Virus record (IMG/VR): IMGVR_UViG_3300033388_005916
Span: 1 to 39,342 of that record
DNA: 39,342 nt
Direction: 5' to 3' (one strand)
Source: a virus
Position numbers and translations under genes: made by a program. Positions 28,400 to 36,682 of this stretch are shown here, piece after piece; the stretch's first letter is position 1; each line of letters begins with the position of its first letter. The notes beneath the pieces are model-generated. The model had not been told where the DNA came from and made no database searches. It saw nothing but the letters and a program-made list of their open reading frames with translations.

Positions 28400-28636
28400 A
28401 TGAAAGAACATGAATATGATAATTTTGTAAATTTAATGGGAGAACTATCGTTGATCTTTAAAGGCAACGTAAGTAAAAAACAAATACGGCTATATTTTGA
28501 TCGGCTAAGAACATATAAATTACTTGCGGTTCAAAGAGGAATTAATTATTTAATTGATAATCGAAAATATCCGGATTTTCCAGTTGTCGGATGTATAAAA
28601 GAAGCCATAGAAGACTCAAGAATTTTTGAAGGATAA
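28400..28636 (+). CDS. Helicase loader-like protein (G39P type)
   Basis: 78 residues. Pattern: acidic helix (YDNFVNLMGELSLIF), then IRLYFDRLRTYKLLAVQRGI, YPDFPVVGCIKEAI, typical of the small phage loaders/inhibitors of replicative helicases (helical N-domain, then FPxxxEI end). Lies directly before the helicase gene, the usual place. Confidence 0.6.
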   Translation: MKEHEYDNFVNLMGELSLIFKGNVSKKQIRLYFDRLRTYKLLAVQRGINYLIDNRKYPDFPVVGCIKEAIEDSRIFEG

Positions 28637-28671
28637 TAAAGACTTAATAGGCAAACTGTAAAAATAATACT

Positions 28672-30381
28672 ATGAAAGTAATAGAATATTTAAATTTAAA
28701 AGGTTTTGAATACGATATAAAAGATCGTCCTAGTGGTCAAAATTATATCATGATATGCCCTTTTTGCAAAGGAGGAGACAAAAAGGAAAAATCATTTGCT
28801 ATAAATGCTAATAGCGGCCTTTGGAATTGTCTTAGGGGTAATAATTGTGGTAAATCAGGTACTTTTTTTCAATTACAAGAAGAGCTGGGTGATAAACCTA
28901 ATCCTATTGATCCATTTATTAAAAAACAAGAGAAAAATAAAGAATACATTATACCTAAAGTAATCAAATTACCGTTGAGTGAGGCAAGTATTAAGTATTT
29001 AATAGAAACTAGAAAATTTACAGAAGATACGATTAATGAATTTAAATTATTTGAAGGTTTAAGGAGTGAAATAAAATTTCCGTTTTACAAGAATGGAATT
29101 ATCGTAAATATAATATCCCGACTTAGGTATAAGAAAAAAGGAGGGATGTGGCAGGAAACAAACGCAGAACCAGTTTTATTTAATAGAGATAATGTTAAAA
29201 TAAACAATAATAAAAATGATAATTTATTAATAATTACTGAAGGTCAATATGATTGTATGGCTCTTTCTCAGTACGGTATAGAAAATGTAGTTTCTATGCC
29301 TAACGGAACATTAGCTCTCGGATGGATTGAAAATGAATGGGATTTTTTAGAAAAATTTAATGAAATTTATTTAGTAATGGATAATGATATTGCAGGTCAA
29401 AATGCTATTAAGCCATTAGTAAATAGATTAGGTATATGGAGATGTAAATCTGTCAAGTTGCCCTACAAGGACGCTAATGAATGTTTAATTAATAATGTTT
29501 CTAATAAAGAAATAGCGCATTGTTTTGAAAATGCTGAAGAATTTACACCCGATGAAATTAAATCTGCCGGGAATTACTGTGCTGAAGTTATTGATATATT
29601 TAAAAATCCAGAAAAGTACCGTGGGTTTGATACTGGGTTCCCTGAATTGACAGAAATATTACAAGGGTGGCGTAAATCGGAGGTTAATATATGGAGTGGC
29701 CAAGGTCACTCCGGTAAATCAACAATTTTAAATCAAACAATATTGTATTCTGGAAGTCTTGGAATAAAATGCTGCATCGCTAGTTTAGAATTAAGGCCAG
29801 CGCGGTATTTAAAATGGGCCGTTGAACAGACTTTAGGTAAAAATGATCCTACTGAAAATGAAATAATAAAGTGTTTTGAGTGGATAGATAATTGGTTATA
29901 TGTTTTAGATATTTCAAATACAGTTTATGGTAGTAAAGTATTTGAATTATTTGAATTTACAGCGCGTAAATATGGTACAGAAGTGTTCGTTATAGATTCG
30001 CTTATGAAGGTAAGGTTAAAAGGAAACGATGAAAATATGTCGAAAATTCAGTTTATAGATGATCTAACTACTTTTGCTAAAAAATTTAATGTTGTCATCC
30101 ATTTAGTTGCTCATAGTAGAAAACAGGAAGATGATAGGAGTAAGCCCGATAAAAGTGCCGTTAAAGGTGCTGTTGAAATCACTGACATGGCTGATAATGT
30201 TTTAATAATGTGGCGAAATGAAGACGAGGGAAAGAATGACCTAGAGGATAGTGAAAGATATGATGCCTTGCTGATCATAAAGAAAAATAGAGAATTTGGA
30301 GATATAGGAAAAATAAGATTATATTTTGACAAAGCATCCCGTAGGTTTACTTGTTTTGGACAAGGTAATTTCTTTAAATAA
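28672..30381 (+). CDS. Bifunctional primase-helicase (T7 gp4/Twinkle-like)
   Basis: 569 residues. Zinc-binding domain: Cys29, Cys32, Cys53, Cys59. TOPRIM primase: ITEGQYDCMAL with Glu190, and YLVMDNDIAGQN with Asp237/Asp239. Helicase RecA domain: Walker A GQGHSGKST near 343-351, Walker B VFVIDS near 438-443, then HLVAHSRKQ and VKGAVEITDMADNVLIMWR. One protein both primes lagging-strand synthesis and unwinds DNA at the fork. Normal length for this family; all key residues are present. Confidence 0.9.
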   Translation: MKVIEYLNLKGFEYDIKDRPSGQNYIMICPFCKGGDKKEKSFAINANSGLWNCLRGNNCGKSGTFFQLQEELGDKPNPIDPFIKKQEKNKEYIIPKVIKLPLSEASIKYLIETRKFTEDTINEFKLFEGLRSEIKFPFYKNGIIVNIISRLRYKKKGGMWQETNAEPVLFNRDNVKINNNKNDNLLIITEGQYDCMALSQYGIENVVSMPNGTLALGWIENEWDFLEKFNEIYLVMDNDIAGQNAIKPLVNRLGIWRCKSVKLPYKDANECLINNVSNKEIAHCFENAEEFTPDEIKSAGNYCAEVIDIFKNPEKYRGFDTGFPELTEILQGWRKSEVNIWSGQGHSGKSTILNQTILYSGSLGIKCCIASLELRPARYLKWAVEQTLGKNDPTENEIIKCFEWIDNWLYVLDISNTVYGSKVFELFEFTARKYGTEVFVIDSLMKVRLKGNDENMSKIQFIDDLTTFAKKFNVVIHLVAHSRKQEDDRSKPDKSAVKGAVEITDMADNVLIMWRNEDEGKNDLEDSERYDALLIIKKNREFGDIGKIRLYFDKASRRFTCFGQGNFFK

Positions 30382-30393
30382 AAGAGAATAATA

Positions 30394-30813
30394 ATGAAAG
30401 CGATAAATAAAGAAGCAAAAGAAATACTAGAAAGAATATTAGGTAATATAATCCCAATAAAGTCGTTAAATACCAGGGTAGTTAGAATTAAATATTCCGA
30501 TAAATATATAAGAATTAAAAAAAGATCTCTTAATAATCACGGTCATATTATAACAATATCAACAATAGTACAAAATAAAAAAGGTCGATATTTTGAGATC
30601 CCTAAAATTGATCTTTTGCGGCCCTTAAAGGACATGGAGTTTTATCCTATAGAATGTATCAATACAAAGACTAAGTGGAGCGTAATAGTCGCTGAAACAT
30701 CAAAAAATAGCCCTAATGAATATAGATGTACTGATTTATTACTTCAAGAGATTTTAACCGATTACGTTGATCTTTATTTAGAGATACTAGATAACGCAAA
30801 AATATTGGATTGA
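30394..30813 (+). CDS. Hypothetical protein, end of replication module
   Basis: 139 residues. Basic N-terminal half (VRIKYSDKYIRIKKRSLNNH) then beta-rich and acidic helix at the end. Starts 12 bases after the primase-helicase; its last base touches the terminator. No family recognised. Confidence 0.7.
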   Translation: MKAINKEAKEILERILGNIIPIKSLNTRVVRIKYSDKYIRIKKRSLNNHGHIITISTIVQNKKGRYFEIPKIDLLRPLKDMEFYPIECINTKTKWSVIVAETSKNSPNEYRCTDLLLQEILTDYVDLYLEILDNAKILD

Positions 30814-30853
30814 AAATGTCATAAAATATGATACTTAAATTTTATGACATTTT
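30813..30853. terminator. Bidirectional terminator, 15-bp perfect stem
   Basis: AAAATGTCATAAAAT (30813-30827) and ATTTTATGACATTTT (30839-30853), loop 11 bases. A-rich left and T-rich right arms suit termination on both strands. Closes the replication operon. Confidence 0.75.
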
Positions 30854-30907
30854 CATAAATATTAAGTATAAAAAACGATATTTACACTAGAATCGCTAGT
30901 TAAAAAG

Positions 30908-30923
30908 TGGAATAATTTTTGCA
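30908..30923 (+). promoter_or_regulatory. Sigma-54-like -24/-12 promoter
   Basis: TGGAATAATTTTTGCA: GG and GC in exact spacing, TTTGCA at -12; -24 has TGGAA for TGGYA. Directly after the terminator and 38 bases before the gene at 30961. Confidence 0.6.
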
Positions 30924-30960
30924 TTTAGATATAAGTAACAATTAATAAGGAGAATAAAAT

Positions 30961-31203
30961 ATGTTACTAAGACCGTTTAATTTCTACTTAAGTTTATCGA
31001 TGTGTGGGAATTTATTTATGATTTTTTTATGTGTGTGGTTTTTACTTGGATTTATTGGATATGGGATAGAAAGAGGATCTCGTGGTAGGAGAGAACATTA
31101 TATTGCGACAATATTAATTATAATAGTATCAATGTTGTTTGGTCCTCCGTTTTTCATTAAAACCATACAAGAACATGGATTTTATAGATTAAGATTTTGG
31201 TAA
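30961..31203 (+). CDS. Membrane protein, two transmembrane helices
   Basis: 80 residues: hydrophobic segments at about 14-38 and 50-65 (LFMIFLCVWFLLGFIGYG; YIATILIIIVSMLFGPPFF), joined by a basic loop RGSRGRREH. SD AAGGAGAATAAA. Possibly lysis-related or exclusion-like, but no family is recognised. Confidence 0.7.
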   Translation: MLLRPFNFYLSLSMCGNLFMIFLCVWFLLGFIGYGIERGSRGRREHYIATILIIIVSMLFGPPFFIKTIQEHGFYRLRFW

Positions 31204-31251
31204 AAAATTGAACATTAAGAAGTAAATTTATAAACAATAAAGGAGAATAAA

Positions 31252-31383
31252 ATGTGTGAGGATTTTTGCGATAGAGATGATGTAGGAGGCGAACCAGAAA
31301 AATCTTTATTTGAAATAGTATTTGGTTTAATTTTTATTATAATAATTACTGGTTTTGCAATATATTTAATGACATTATGTTAA
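31252..31383 (+). CDS. Small single-pass membrane protein
   Basis: 43 residues: acidic N-terminus (CEDFCDRDDVGGEPE), then a C-terminal transmembrane helix. SD AAAGGAGAATAAA. Unknown. Confidence 0.6.
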   Translation: MCEDFCDRDDVGGEPEKSLFEIVFGLIFIIIITGFAIYLMTLC

Positions 31384-31428
31384 AAATACGAACATCCCTG
31401 AGTAAAAAATAAACAAGGAGGATTAAAT

Positions 31429-32340
31429 ATGGGACAGACTGGCTTTATTTGCCCAGACGATAAAGAAATAACTTTTAAAGAATGTTTAAAGCAATGTCGG
31501 ATGAAGGAAATGTGCGTTTCGCGGCCCACGCTGCAAGCACTGTCTGTCCAAAGAAAATGGACAGGTTTGCCCTCCACGACTATGCTCTTGGGTGGGACTA
31601 GATATGCTTATTTAAAGATAGTAAAAGACTATTTCGAGGATTTGCAGAAGCTTAGTTTTATTTTGCTCGGCAACAAAGTGCATAAGGCTCTTGAAGATAA
31701 TGATATTTCTGGTAATTCTGAAATAGCTTTTAAAGATAAAACTATGTCAGGTATTTTAGATTATTACGATAAAGAAACTAAAACTTTATGGGATTATAAA
31801 GCATCTGGGTCATTCAAGGTAAAAAAAGCTCTTGGGCTAGTAAGCTATAAAGTCGATGATCCTACCGGGGCAACATATAAAAGAGGTGGTTCTGGGTTCA
31901 AAAAAGGCGATATAAAGCAAATCACAATGTGGAAACAAGATAAAAAAGCGGTTGATATGTGGGAGTGGGTTCTTCAAACCAACAGATATGCTATATGGCT
32001 ACAAGACGATAATATATTGGTTGAAAACATAAAAATAGAGGTTATAGTAAGAGATGGTGGTTTGAGAGCGGCTACATCCAGTGGTGTTGATAAAAATATA
32101 GTCGTCATAAACATTCCTATTATCTCTAAAGAATATGTATTAGATTATTTTAACAAAAAAGCAAATATGCTTAGAGCTAGTCTTGCGATTGGATGGAGTC
32201 CTCGTTGTAATGATAAAGAAACATGGAATGGCAGAAAATGTGACGGATATTGCCCAGTTTCTCATTTTTGCAACCAGATGCCGGACGATAATCCAATGGC
32301 TAAAAAGTTCGAAGATATGTGTCCCGAAATTTTATGCTGA
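31429..32340 (+). CDS. Cas4/RecB-like PD-(D/E)XK nuclease with Fe-S-type cysteines
   Basis: 303 residues. His85 in GNKVHKALED, then MSGILDYYD (Asp111) and KTLWDYKAS (Asp122, Lys124) follow the H...GxxD...(D/E)xK order of the Cas4/RecB nuclease motif. Cysteines near the N-terminus (CPDDKEITFKECLKQCRMKEMC) and the C-terminal CNDKETWNGRKCDGYC, CNQ may hold a 4Fe-4S cluster as in AddB/Cas4. Phage relatives serve as recombination exonucleases. SD CAAGGAGGATTAAAT. Confidence 0.75.
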   Translation: MGQTGFICPDDKEITFKECLKQCRMKEMCVSRPTLQALSVQRKWTGLPSTTMLLGGTRYAYLKIVKDYFEDLQKLSFILLGNKVHKALEDNDISGNSEIAFKDKTMSGILDYYDKETKTLWDYKASGSFKVKKALGLVSYKVDDPTGATYKRGGSGFKKGDIKQITMWKQDKKAVDMWEWVLQTNRYAIWLQDDNILVENIKIEVIVRDGGLRAATSSGVDKNIVVINIPIISKEYVLDYFNKKANMLRASLAIGWSPRCNDKETWNGRKCDGYCPVSHFCNQMPDDNPMAKKFEDMCPEILC

Positions 32341-32570
32341 GATATTATAATTATACCTTATTTATTGGCTATAATATAGGAGTGTATATTGATGGGTTGC
32401 CTAATGAAAATTACAACACTGGTACGATGTACTAGTATAGGATTTACCATAAAAAGGAGTAGAATAGCCTTTTTACTATGCTATGACTTAGGCCAATTAA
32501 AAACTACTATGTAGCGGTTCGAATCCGCCCGTATTTTAGTCAATAAATACTGTATTGAAAGGAATAAAAT
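32341..32570 (+). ncRNA. Structured intergenic element with a tRNA T-arm
   Basis: Contains a hairpin AAAAAGG/CCTTTTT (32451-32474), a CTAC-TAT-GTAG stem-loop, then AGCGGTTCGAATCCGCC, an excellent tRNA T-arm at 32513-32529. GGTACG (32421-32426) could pair with CGTATT (32530-32535) as an acceptor, but that leaves about 45 extra bases. GTATTT/AAATAC at 32531-32550 makes a further hairpin. Could be a tRNA with an insertion, a tRNA remnant, or a tRNA-like RNA. No anticodon assigned. Confidence 0.35.
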
Positions 32571-32768
32571 ATGAAAATTATAGAAACAGATAATCATGAC
32601 AGTGACTATCCTGATGAAAAATTTATAAATCTACCATACATTAACAAAGAAGAAGCTGAAAAAATATGCAATGCAATTAATGATTGTTTGTGCCGAGGTA
32701 ATAACGCAGATAGGTATTGGAGGGTTGTATCGGATAATTATAAATTAGTTGGTGGCTTTGAACCTTAA
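32571..32768 (+). CDS. Hypothetical acidic protein
   Basis: 65 residues, acidic (ETDNHDSDYPDEKFINLPYI), then helix with two Cys and an end DRYWRVVSDNYKLVGGFEP that suggests a two-strand sheet. SD AAAGGAAT. Unknown. Confidence 0.65.
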   Translation: MKIIETDNHDSDYPDEKFINLPYINKEEAEKICNAINDCLCRGNNADRYWRVVSDNYKLVGGFEP

Positions 32769-32786
32769 ATATAAAGAAGAAAAATC

Positions 32787-32957
32787 ATGGAATATAAACT
32801 CGATACGAGTATCAAGAACGACATCATAACCCAGGAATTATTTAAAAAAGAAGAAAATCTGAAGGAAAGAATATCTACTTGGGTATTAAATGCCAGAGAA
32901 AGAAGTGTTAGAGATGCTTTAATAAAACTAGGATGGACACCACCTCCTGATGAATAA
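32787..32957 (+). CDS. Hypothetical small protein
   Basis: 56 residues, charged helix, ending SVRDALIKLGWTPPPDE. The end resembles C-termini of phage small proteins that precede lysis genes; function unknown. Weak SD (AAGAAGAAAA). Confidence 0.6.
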   Translation: MEYKLDTSIKNDIITQELFKKEENLKERISTWVLNARERSVRDALIKLGWTPPPDE

Positions 32958-32995
32958 ATTTTATAGTAGAAATTAAATAAAGGAGTATGAAATAA

Positions 32996-33385
32996 ATGAA
33001 CCCAGTAATTAAAGAAGTATTCAATAATTTTATAATTTATGTAGCACCACCGGCATTTTCTTTTTTAGCCGCGTATGCAGTTTATCTATTGAAAAAATTA
33101 AGAAACAAAATAAAAGAAAAAAACGGAGACCATGCTTTAAATATTTTTGATGATATAGTTAGCACCGTAGTTTTATCGTTAAACCAAACAAAAGTAAAAG
33201 AAATGAAAAAAATAGTAAAAAAAGTAGATAAAAAAGAAGCATTATTTTTAAAGAATTATGCTAAACAAAGAGTTGAAGAAATTGTAAGTAAAGAAATAAA
33301 GAAAAATATTAAATATATTGTAAAGGATTATAACAAATATCTTGATGACGCCATTGAAGCTAAAGTAAGTGAACAAAAAAAATAA
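32996..33385 (+). CDS. Holin, LLH/superfamily 6-like
   Basis: 129 residues: N-terminal transmembrane helix (FIIYVAPPAFSFLAAYAVYL) then a long lysine-rich amphipathic helix. This fits phage holins of the LLH type: one hydrophobic segment followed by coiled-coil (AKQRVEEIVSKEIKKNI). It precedes the transglycosylase gene by an overlap or near-overlap, as in lysis cassettes. SD AAAGGAGTATG. Confidence 0.7.
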   Translation: MNPVIKEVFNNFIIYVAPPAFSFLAAYAVYLLKKLRNKIKEKNGDHALNIFDDIVSTVVLSLNQTKVKEMKKIVKKVDKKEALFLKNYAKQRVEEIVSKEIKKNIKYIVKDYNKYLDDAIEAKVSEQKK

Positions 33386-33404
33386 TATAAATTCAATTAA
33401 AAAA

Positions 33405-33920
33405 ATGGATAAAAAATTGGTTTTATTATATGTATTTATTTTATTACTATTTCTTTTCTTTATAAAAAATTGCGAAGGTTATGAATTAATTAATAATGAA
33501 ATTAGAATAGAAAAATATATTAAAAAATATAATAGAACATTAACAAATAAACAATATAAATTAATAGCAAAAAGTATTGTTAAAGAATCCTTATATTATA
33601 ATTTACCTTTCGATATAACGCTGGCTATAATGGAAGTAGAATCTAATTTTGATCCCCTGGCCGTTGGGGCTGCCGGAGAGATTGGGCTGATGCAAATTTT
33701 CACACGGTCTTGTGCCAACATTAAAGCTGATAAAACTAAATTATTTGAGATCCGGTATAATATTTCCTTTGGGTTATGTATCTTGAAGAGCAAATTAAAA
33801 ATTGCGAATAACGATATAGTAAAAGCCGTAGAGCTTTATAATGGATCTGGGCCTCTAGCCAGAAGGTACGTATTAAAAGTGCTTACTGTTCTAAAGAAGA
33901 TTAATAAAGAATTTGGTTAA
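33405..33920 (+). CDS. Lytic transglycosylase (SLT), membrane-anchored
   Basis: 171 residues from ATG 33405 (183 if the GTG at 33369 is used, which overlaps the holin). N-terminal signal-anchor helix (LVLLYVFILLLFLFFI), then SLT domain: catalytic Glu79 in IMEVESNFDP, GEIGLMQIF, and VKAVELYNGSGP. Cleaves the glycan strand of peptidoglycan at lysis. The domain has the usual ESxF...GLMQ...YNxG order. Confidence 0.85.
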   Translation: MDKKLVLLYVFILLLFLFFIKNCEGYELINNEIRIEKYIKKYNRTLTNKQYKLIAKSIVKESLYYNLPFDITLAIMEVESNFDPLAVGAAGEIGLMQIFTRSCANIKADKTKLFEIRYNISFGLCILKSKLKIANNDIVKAVELYNGSGPLARRYVLKVLTVLKKINKEFG

Positions 33921-33941
33921 ATGGAATAGGAGTATAATTAA

Positions 33942-34565
33942 ATGAAAAAAATACCAAACTTATTTAAAAGAGATTATACTAAAAAAGAAAGACCTCTAAT
34001 AAATGAAGTTTTAGAGGGTTCCGAATGGGTTGTAAATGGTGAAGGCATAGCAACAAAAAAATACGATGGTACTTGCTGTATGATACTAAATGGAGTATTT
34101 TTAAAAAGATATACATTAAGAAAAAATAAAGTTGCTCCTCCGGATTTTGTATCGGCTACCGAAATAGATAAAATTACCGGGAAACAAGAAGGTTGGAGGC
34201 CAGTTACAAATTTAGATAAATATCATTTAGAAGCTTATAATAGATTAACCCAAGCTCCTAACTTTCCGAATCGTCTTATTAAAAATGGTACTTATGAATT
34301 ATGTGGACCTAAAGTGCAAGGAAATCCAGAACATTTTCATTATCATCTTTTAATAAAACATGGATGCGCAGAATTAAAACACGCCCCAAGAAATTTTAAC
34401 AGTTTGAAGAGATATTTTTCTTGTAATAACATAGAGGGTATTGTTTGGTATCATCCTGATGGTAGAATGGTTAAAATTAAAGGTATAGATTTTGGTATAA
34501 GTAGAAATAAAATACGAGGCACAAGTCCTTGCTTTATCATAATAGATGATCTATTAAATAAATAA
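33942..34565 (+). CDS. RNA ligase (RNA ligase 1 / DUF5565 family)
   Basis: 207 residues. Nucleotidyl-transfer motif I KKYDGT with catalytic Lys40; LKRYTLRKNKVAPP as motif Ia; GTYELCGPKVQGNPE as motif III/IIIa; EGIVWYHPDGRMVKIKG as motifs IV and V. Seals RNA ends, typically repairing tRNAs cut by host anticodon nucleases. Sits right before a HAD phosphatase, which fits an end-healing/sealing pair. SD ATAGGAGTA. Confidence 0.8.
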   Translation: MKKIPNLFKRDYTKKERPLINEVLEGSEWVVNGEGIATKKYDGTCCMILNGVFLKRYTLRKNKVAPPDFVSATEIDKITGKQEGWRPVTNLDKYHLEAYNRLTQAPNFPNRLIKNGTYELCGPKVQGNPEHFHYHLLIKHGCAELKHAPRNFNSLKRYFSCNNIEGIVWYHPDGRMVKIKGIDFGISRNKIRGTSPCFIIIDDLLNK

Positions 34566-34577
34566 GGTAATGTTAAT

Positions 34578-34997
34578 ATGAAAATTAAAGGAAGTAGTCA
34601 AATACTGAGAACTCTTAACCCGGCCAATCCTTTAAGAAAAGAAGTCGATAAACCTAAACAATTAGTCTATTATGTAGATTTAGATGGTACATTAGCGACT
34701 TATGATAGATGGGGTTGTGTTGGTGATATTGGTGAACCAATTCCGGCAATGAAAGCATGGGTTTTACGTTGGTTAAAAGAAGGTATAAAAATAAAAATAT
34801 TTACTGCGAGAGCATGTAACCCAGAAGCGATTTCTTGTATTAAAAAATGGTTATTTTTAAATGGATTTCCACTTAATCTTGAAATAACTAATATTAAAGC
34901 TATAGACTGTGATATGATATTTGATAATAATGCTAGAGAAGTAATTCATAATACAGGCCTAATTGTGGATCGAACCGGCCAGTTTAAGGGAGAATAA
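34578..34997 (+). CDS. HAD-like phosphatase
   Basis: 139 residues. YVDLDGTLATYD gives the two catalytic Asp (34 and 36); IKIFTAR is motif II; DCDMIFDNNA is motif IV. Phage HAD proteins of this size remove phosphate from nucleotides or RNA/DNA ends. Next to the RNA ligase, end-processing is the attractive reading; a simple nucleotidase is the alternative. Confidence 0.75.
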   Translation: MKIKGSSQILRTLNPANPLRKEVDKPKQLVYYVDLDGTLATYDRWGCVGDIGEPIPAMKAWVLRWLKEGIKIKIFTARACNPEAISCIKKWLFLNGFPLNLEITNIKAIDCDMIFDNNAREVIHNTGLIVDRTGQFKGE

Positions 34998-34998
34998 A

Positions 34999-35691
34999 AT
35001 GTCAGACAAAGAAATAAAATTATATGACCCAAGGATACTAAATAAGTGTATCGAAAGGAAATGCCCACTTAAATCCAATCAAAATGAAGCTGAATTTGTA
35101 CACTTTGAATACTATGGAGAGTTAAAAGACATAAAAGTAGTTTTTGTTGGCGAAGCCCCTAGCAAAATTGATGCAGAACTTAAAAGACCATTCTGTCCAG
35201 ATACTTTATCTGGAAAAATAATAAGATCTATCCTTGTTGAATTAAATTTAAAAAATTATGCATTTGCTAATATAATATGTTGCAGACCAATTATTAATAT
35301 TACGAAAAAATATTCAGTATTTCATAATGTTTCAACATTATCTTCAGAAGATTATGAATTTATTGTAAAGAATCGAATCCCGACTAAAAAAGAAAGTGAT
35401 TACTGTTCAGCCCATCTTAACTTATTCTTAAACAATATAAATGAAAAATCAATAATATTTTTACTTGGAAAAACGGCTATAGTCGCTATCTTAAATAAAA
35501 TAACCGGATATATCGATAAATGTAAAACGGTAGCATCAATGGTAGAATCAAAGCCTATAACCTATTGTAAAAGATTGTTTATACCGTGTTATGATCCACA
35601 TTATATAGCTAGTCGCGGCGGAATTAAAAGTAAAGAATATCAAGAATACCTTGAAAGATTTAAGAGAGTTATAAATAAATATAATGACTGA
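34999..35691 (+). CDS. Uracil-DNA glycosylase superfamily (family 4-like)
   Basis: 230 residues from ATG 34999 (SD GGGAGAATAAA), not the in-frame ATG 34963. VVFVGEAPSKIDAE and RPFCPDTLSGKII match motif A and the PFxGxSG loop; INEKSIIFLLGKTA and FIPCYDPHYIASRGG match the later motifs, with His in the last. Cys17, Cys22 and later Cys near SDYCSAHL are placed as in 4Fe-4S family-4 enzymes. Removes uracil from DNA; may also act at replication. Confidence 0.8.
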   Translation: MSDKEIKLYDPRILNKCIERKCPLKSNQNEAEFVHFEYYGELKDIKVVFVGEAPSKIDAELKRPFCPDTLSGKIIRSILVELNLKNYAFANIICCRPIINITKKYSVFHNVSTLSSEDYEFIVKNRIPTKKESDYCSAHLNLFLNNINEKSIIFLLGKTAIVAILNKITGYIDKCKTVASMVESKPITYCKRLFIPCYDPHYIASRGGIKSKEYQEYLERFKRVINKYND

Positions 35692-35917
35692 AAAAGAAAA
35701 GCAAGATTATATTGAAATTAATAAAATTATGGATGAACATGATAAAAAATGTGACATTGAAACAAATAAAATGATCAAAAAAAGGAATTTAATTCGTGTT
35801 AAACATGATCCTTTAAATAATTGGGAAGTTACAGCTTTTACTAAAGAAGAAATAGAAAAAATAAAACAAAAACCCATGAAAGATATTATCAATGAATACG
35901 CGGAAAAAGGAAAATAG
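35684..35917 (+). CDS. Hypothetical protein
   Basis: 77 residues, coiled-coil and charged (KQDYIEINKIMDEHDKKCDI), with GGGAAG-less leader, overlapping the UDG gene by 8 bases. Unknown. Confidence 0.65.
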   Translation: MTEKEKQDYIEINKIMDEHDKKCDIETNKMIKKRNLIRVKHDPLNNWEVTAFTKEEIEKIKQKPMKDIINEYAEKGK

Positions 35918-35919
35918 TA

Positions 35920-36234
35920 ATGAATTACGATACTTACAATCATGCCACTAAGCTTTTAATAGAAAAAAGAGAAGAATTTGAAAAAGAAATAGAATTTGTA
36001 GATGATGAAATAAAAACTTTAAAAAATACTTATATAAGAGAAAATGCTCTATATATATTATATGAAGTTGTAAAACATATTCCTGATGATAAATATTATA
36101 ATGTATTATCAGTAAAGGTTAATAAACAAGGTGAAATAATATATGATATTGGTGAAATATATACATCAAATGAAAAATTACTTGATAAAATACATGTTAT
36201 AGATGTAAATGAATATAAGATAATTAAAGGATAA
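35920..36234 (+). CDS. Hypothetical protein
   Basis: 104 residues: N-terminal coiled-coil helix (EKREEFEKEIEFVDDEIKTL) then a beta-strand C-domain. SD AAAAGGAAAA. Unknown. Confidence 0.7.
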   Translation: MNYDTYNHATKLLIEKREEFEKEIEFVDDEIKTLKNTYIRENALYILYEVVKHIPDDKYYNVLSVKVNKQGEIIYDIGEIYTSNEKLLDKIHVIDVNEYKIIKG

Positions 36235-36238
36235 TATA

Positions 36239-36682
36239 ATGAAAGAAGAAAAAGCTATAATTTCGATAAATAAGATATTTAATAAAACGTATTTCACATT
36301 CAATGAATTAAAATGTAAATGCGGATGTAATACTTTTAAAGGAGACTTAGAATTTTTAAAAAAAATGTTAAAATTTAGAGTTATATATAATACTGCCTAT
36401 ACTCCTAGATCGGTTTATAGATGTAGAAAACACCCAGATTGGTCATCGAATCATGATGGGTACGCACAAGATGTTCCATATCAGAAAGGAAACTCCAATC
36501 AGAGGTTTAAGATTATACAATCGGCTTTAAAAACAGGATTTAAAAGAATAGGTATTTCGGTTGATTTTGTACATTTAGATACTAACCCAAAATATAACGA
36601 AACTGCATTACAAGAAGTCTTGTGGATATATAAAGATTTCAACAAACAAGGTAAAATAAAAGGAGGAAAAACGTGGCGCTAA
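36239..36682 (+). CDS. M15-type peptidase endolysin
   Basis: 147 residues. SNHDGYAQDV (His72, Asp78) and DFVHLDTNP (His112, Asp114) are the zinc site of peptidase M15_3 enzymes, which cut D-Ala cross-links in peptidoglycan. N-terminal FTFNELKCKCGC is the usual lead-in. Complements the transglycosylase at 33405 for lysis. Overlaps the sigma gene by 10 bases. Confidence 0.85.
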   Translation: MKEEKAIISINKIFNKTYFTFNELKCKCGCNTFKGDLEFLKKMLKFRVIYNTAYTPRSVYRCRKHPDWSSNHDGYAQDVPYQKGNSNQRFKIIQSALKTGFKRIGISVDFVHLDTNPKYNETALQEVLWIYKDFNKQGKIKGGKTWR

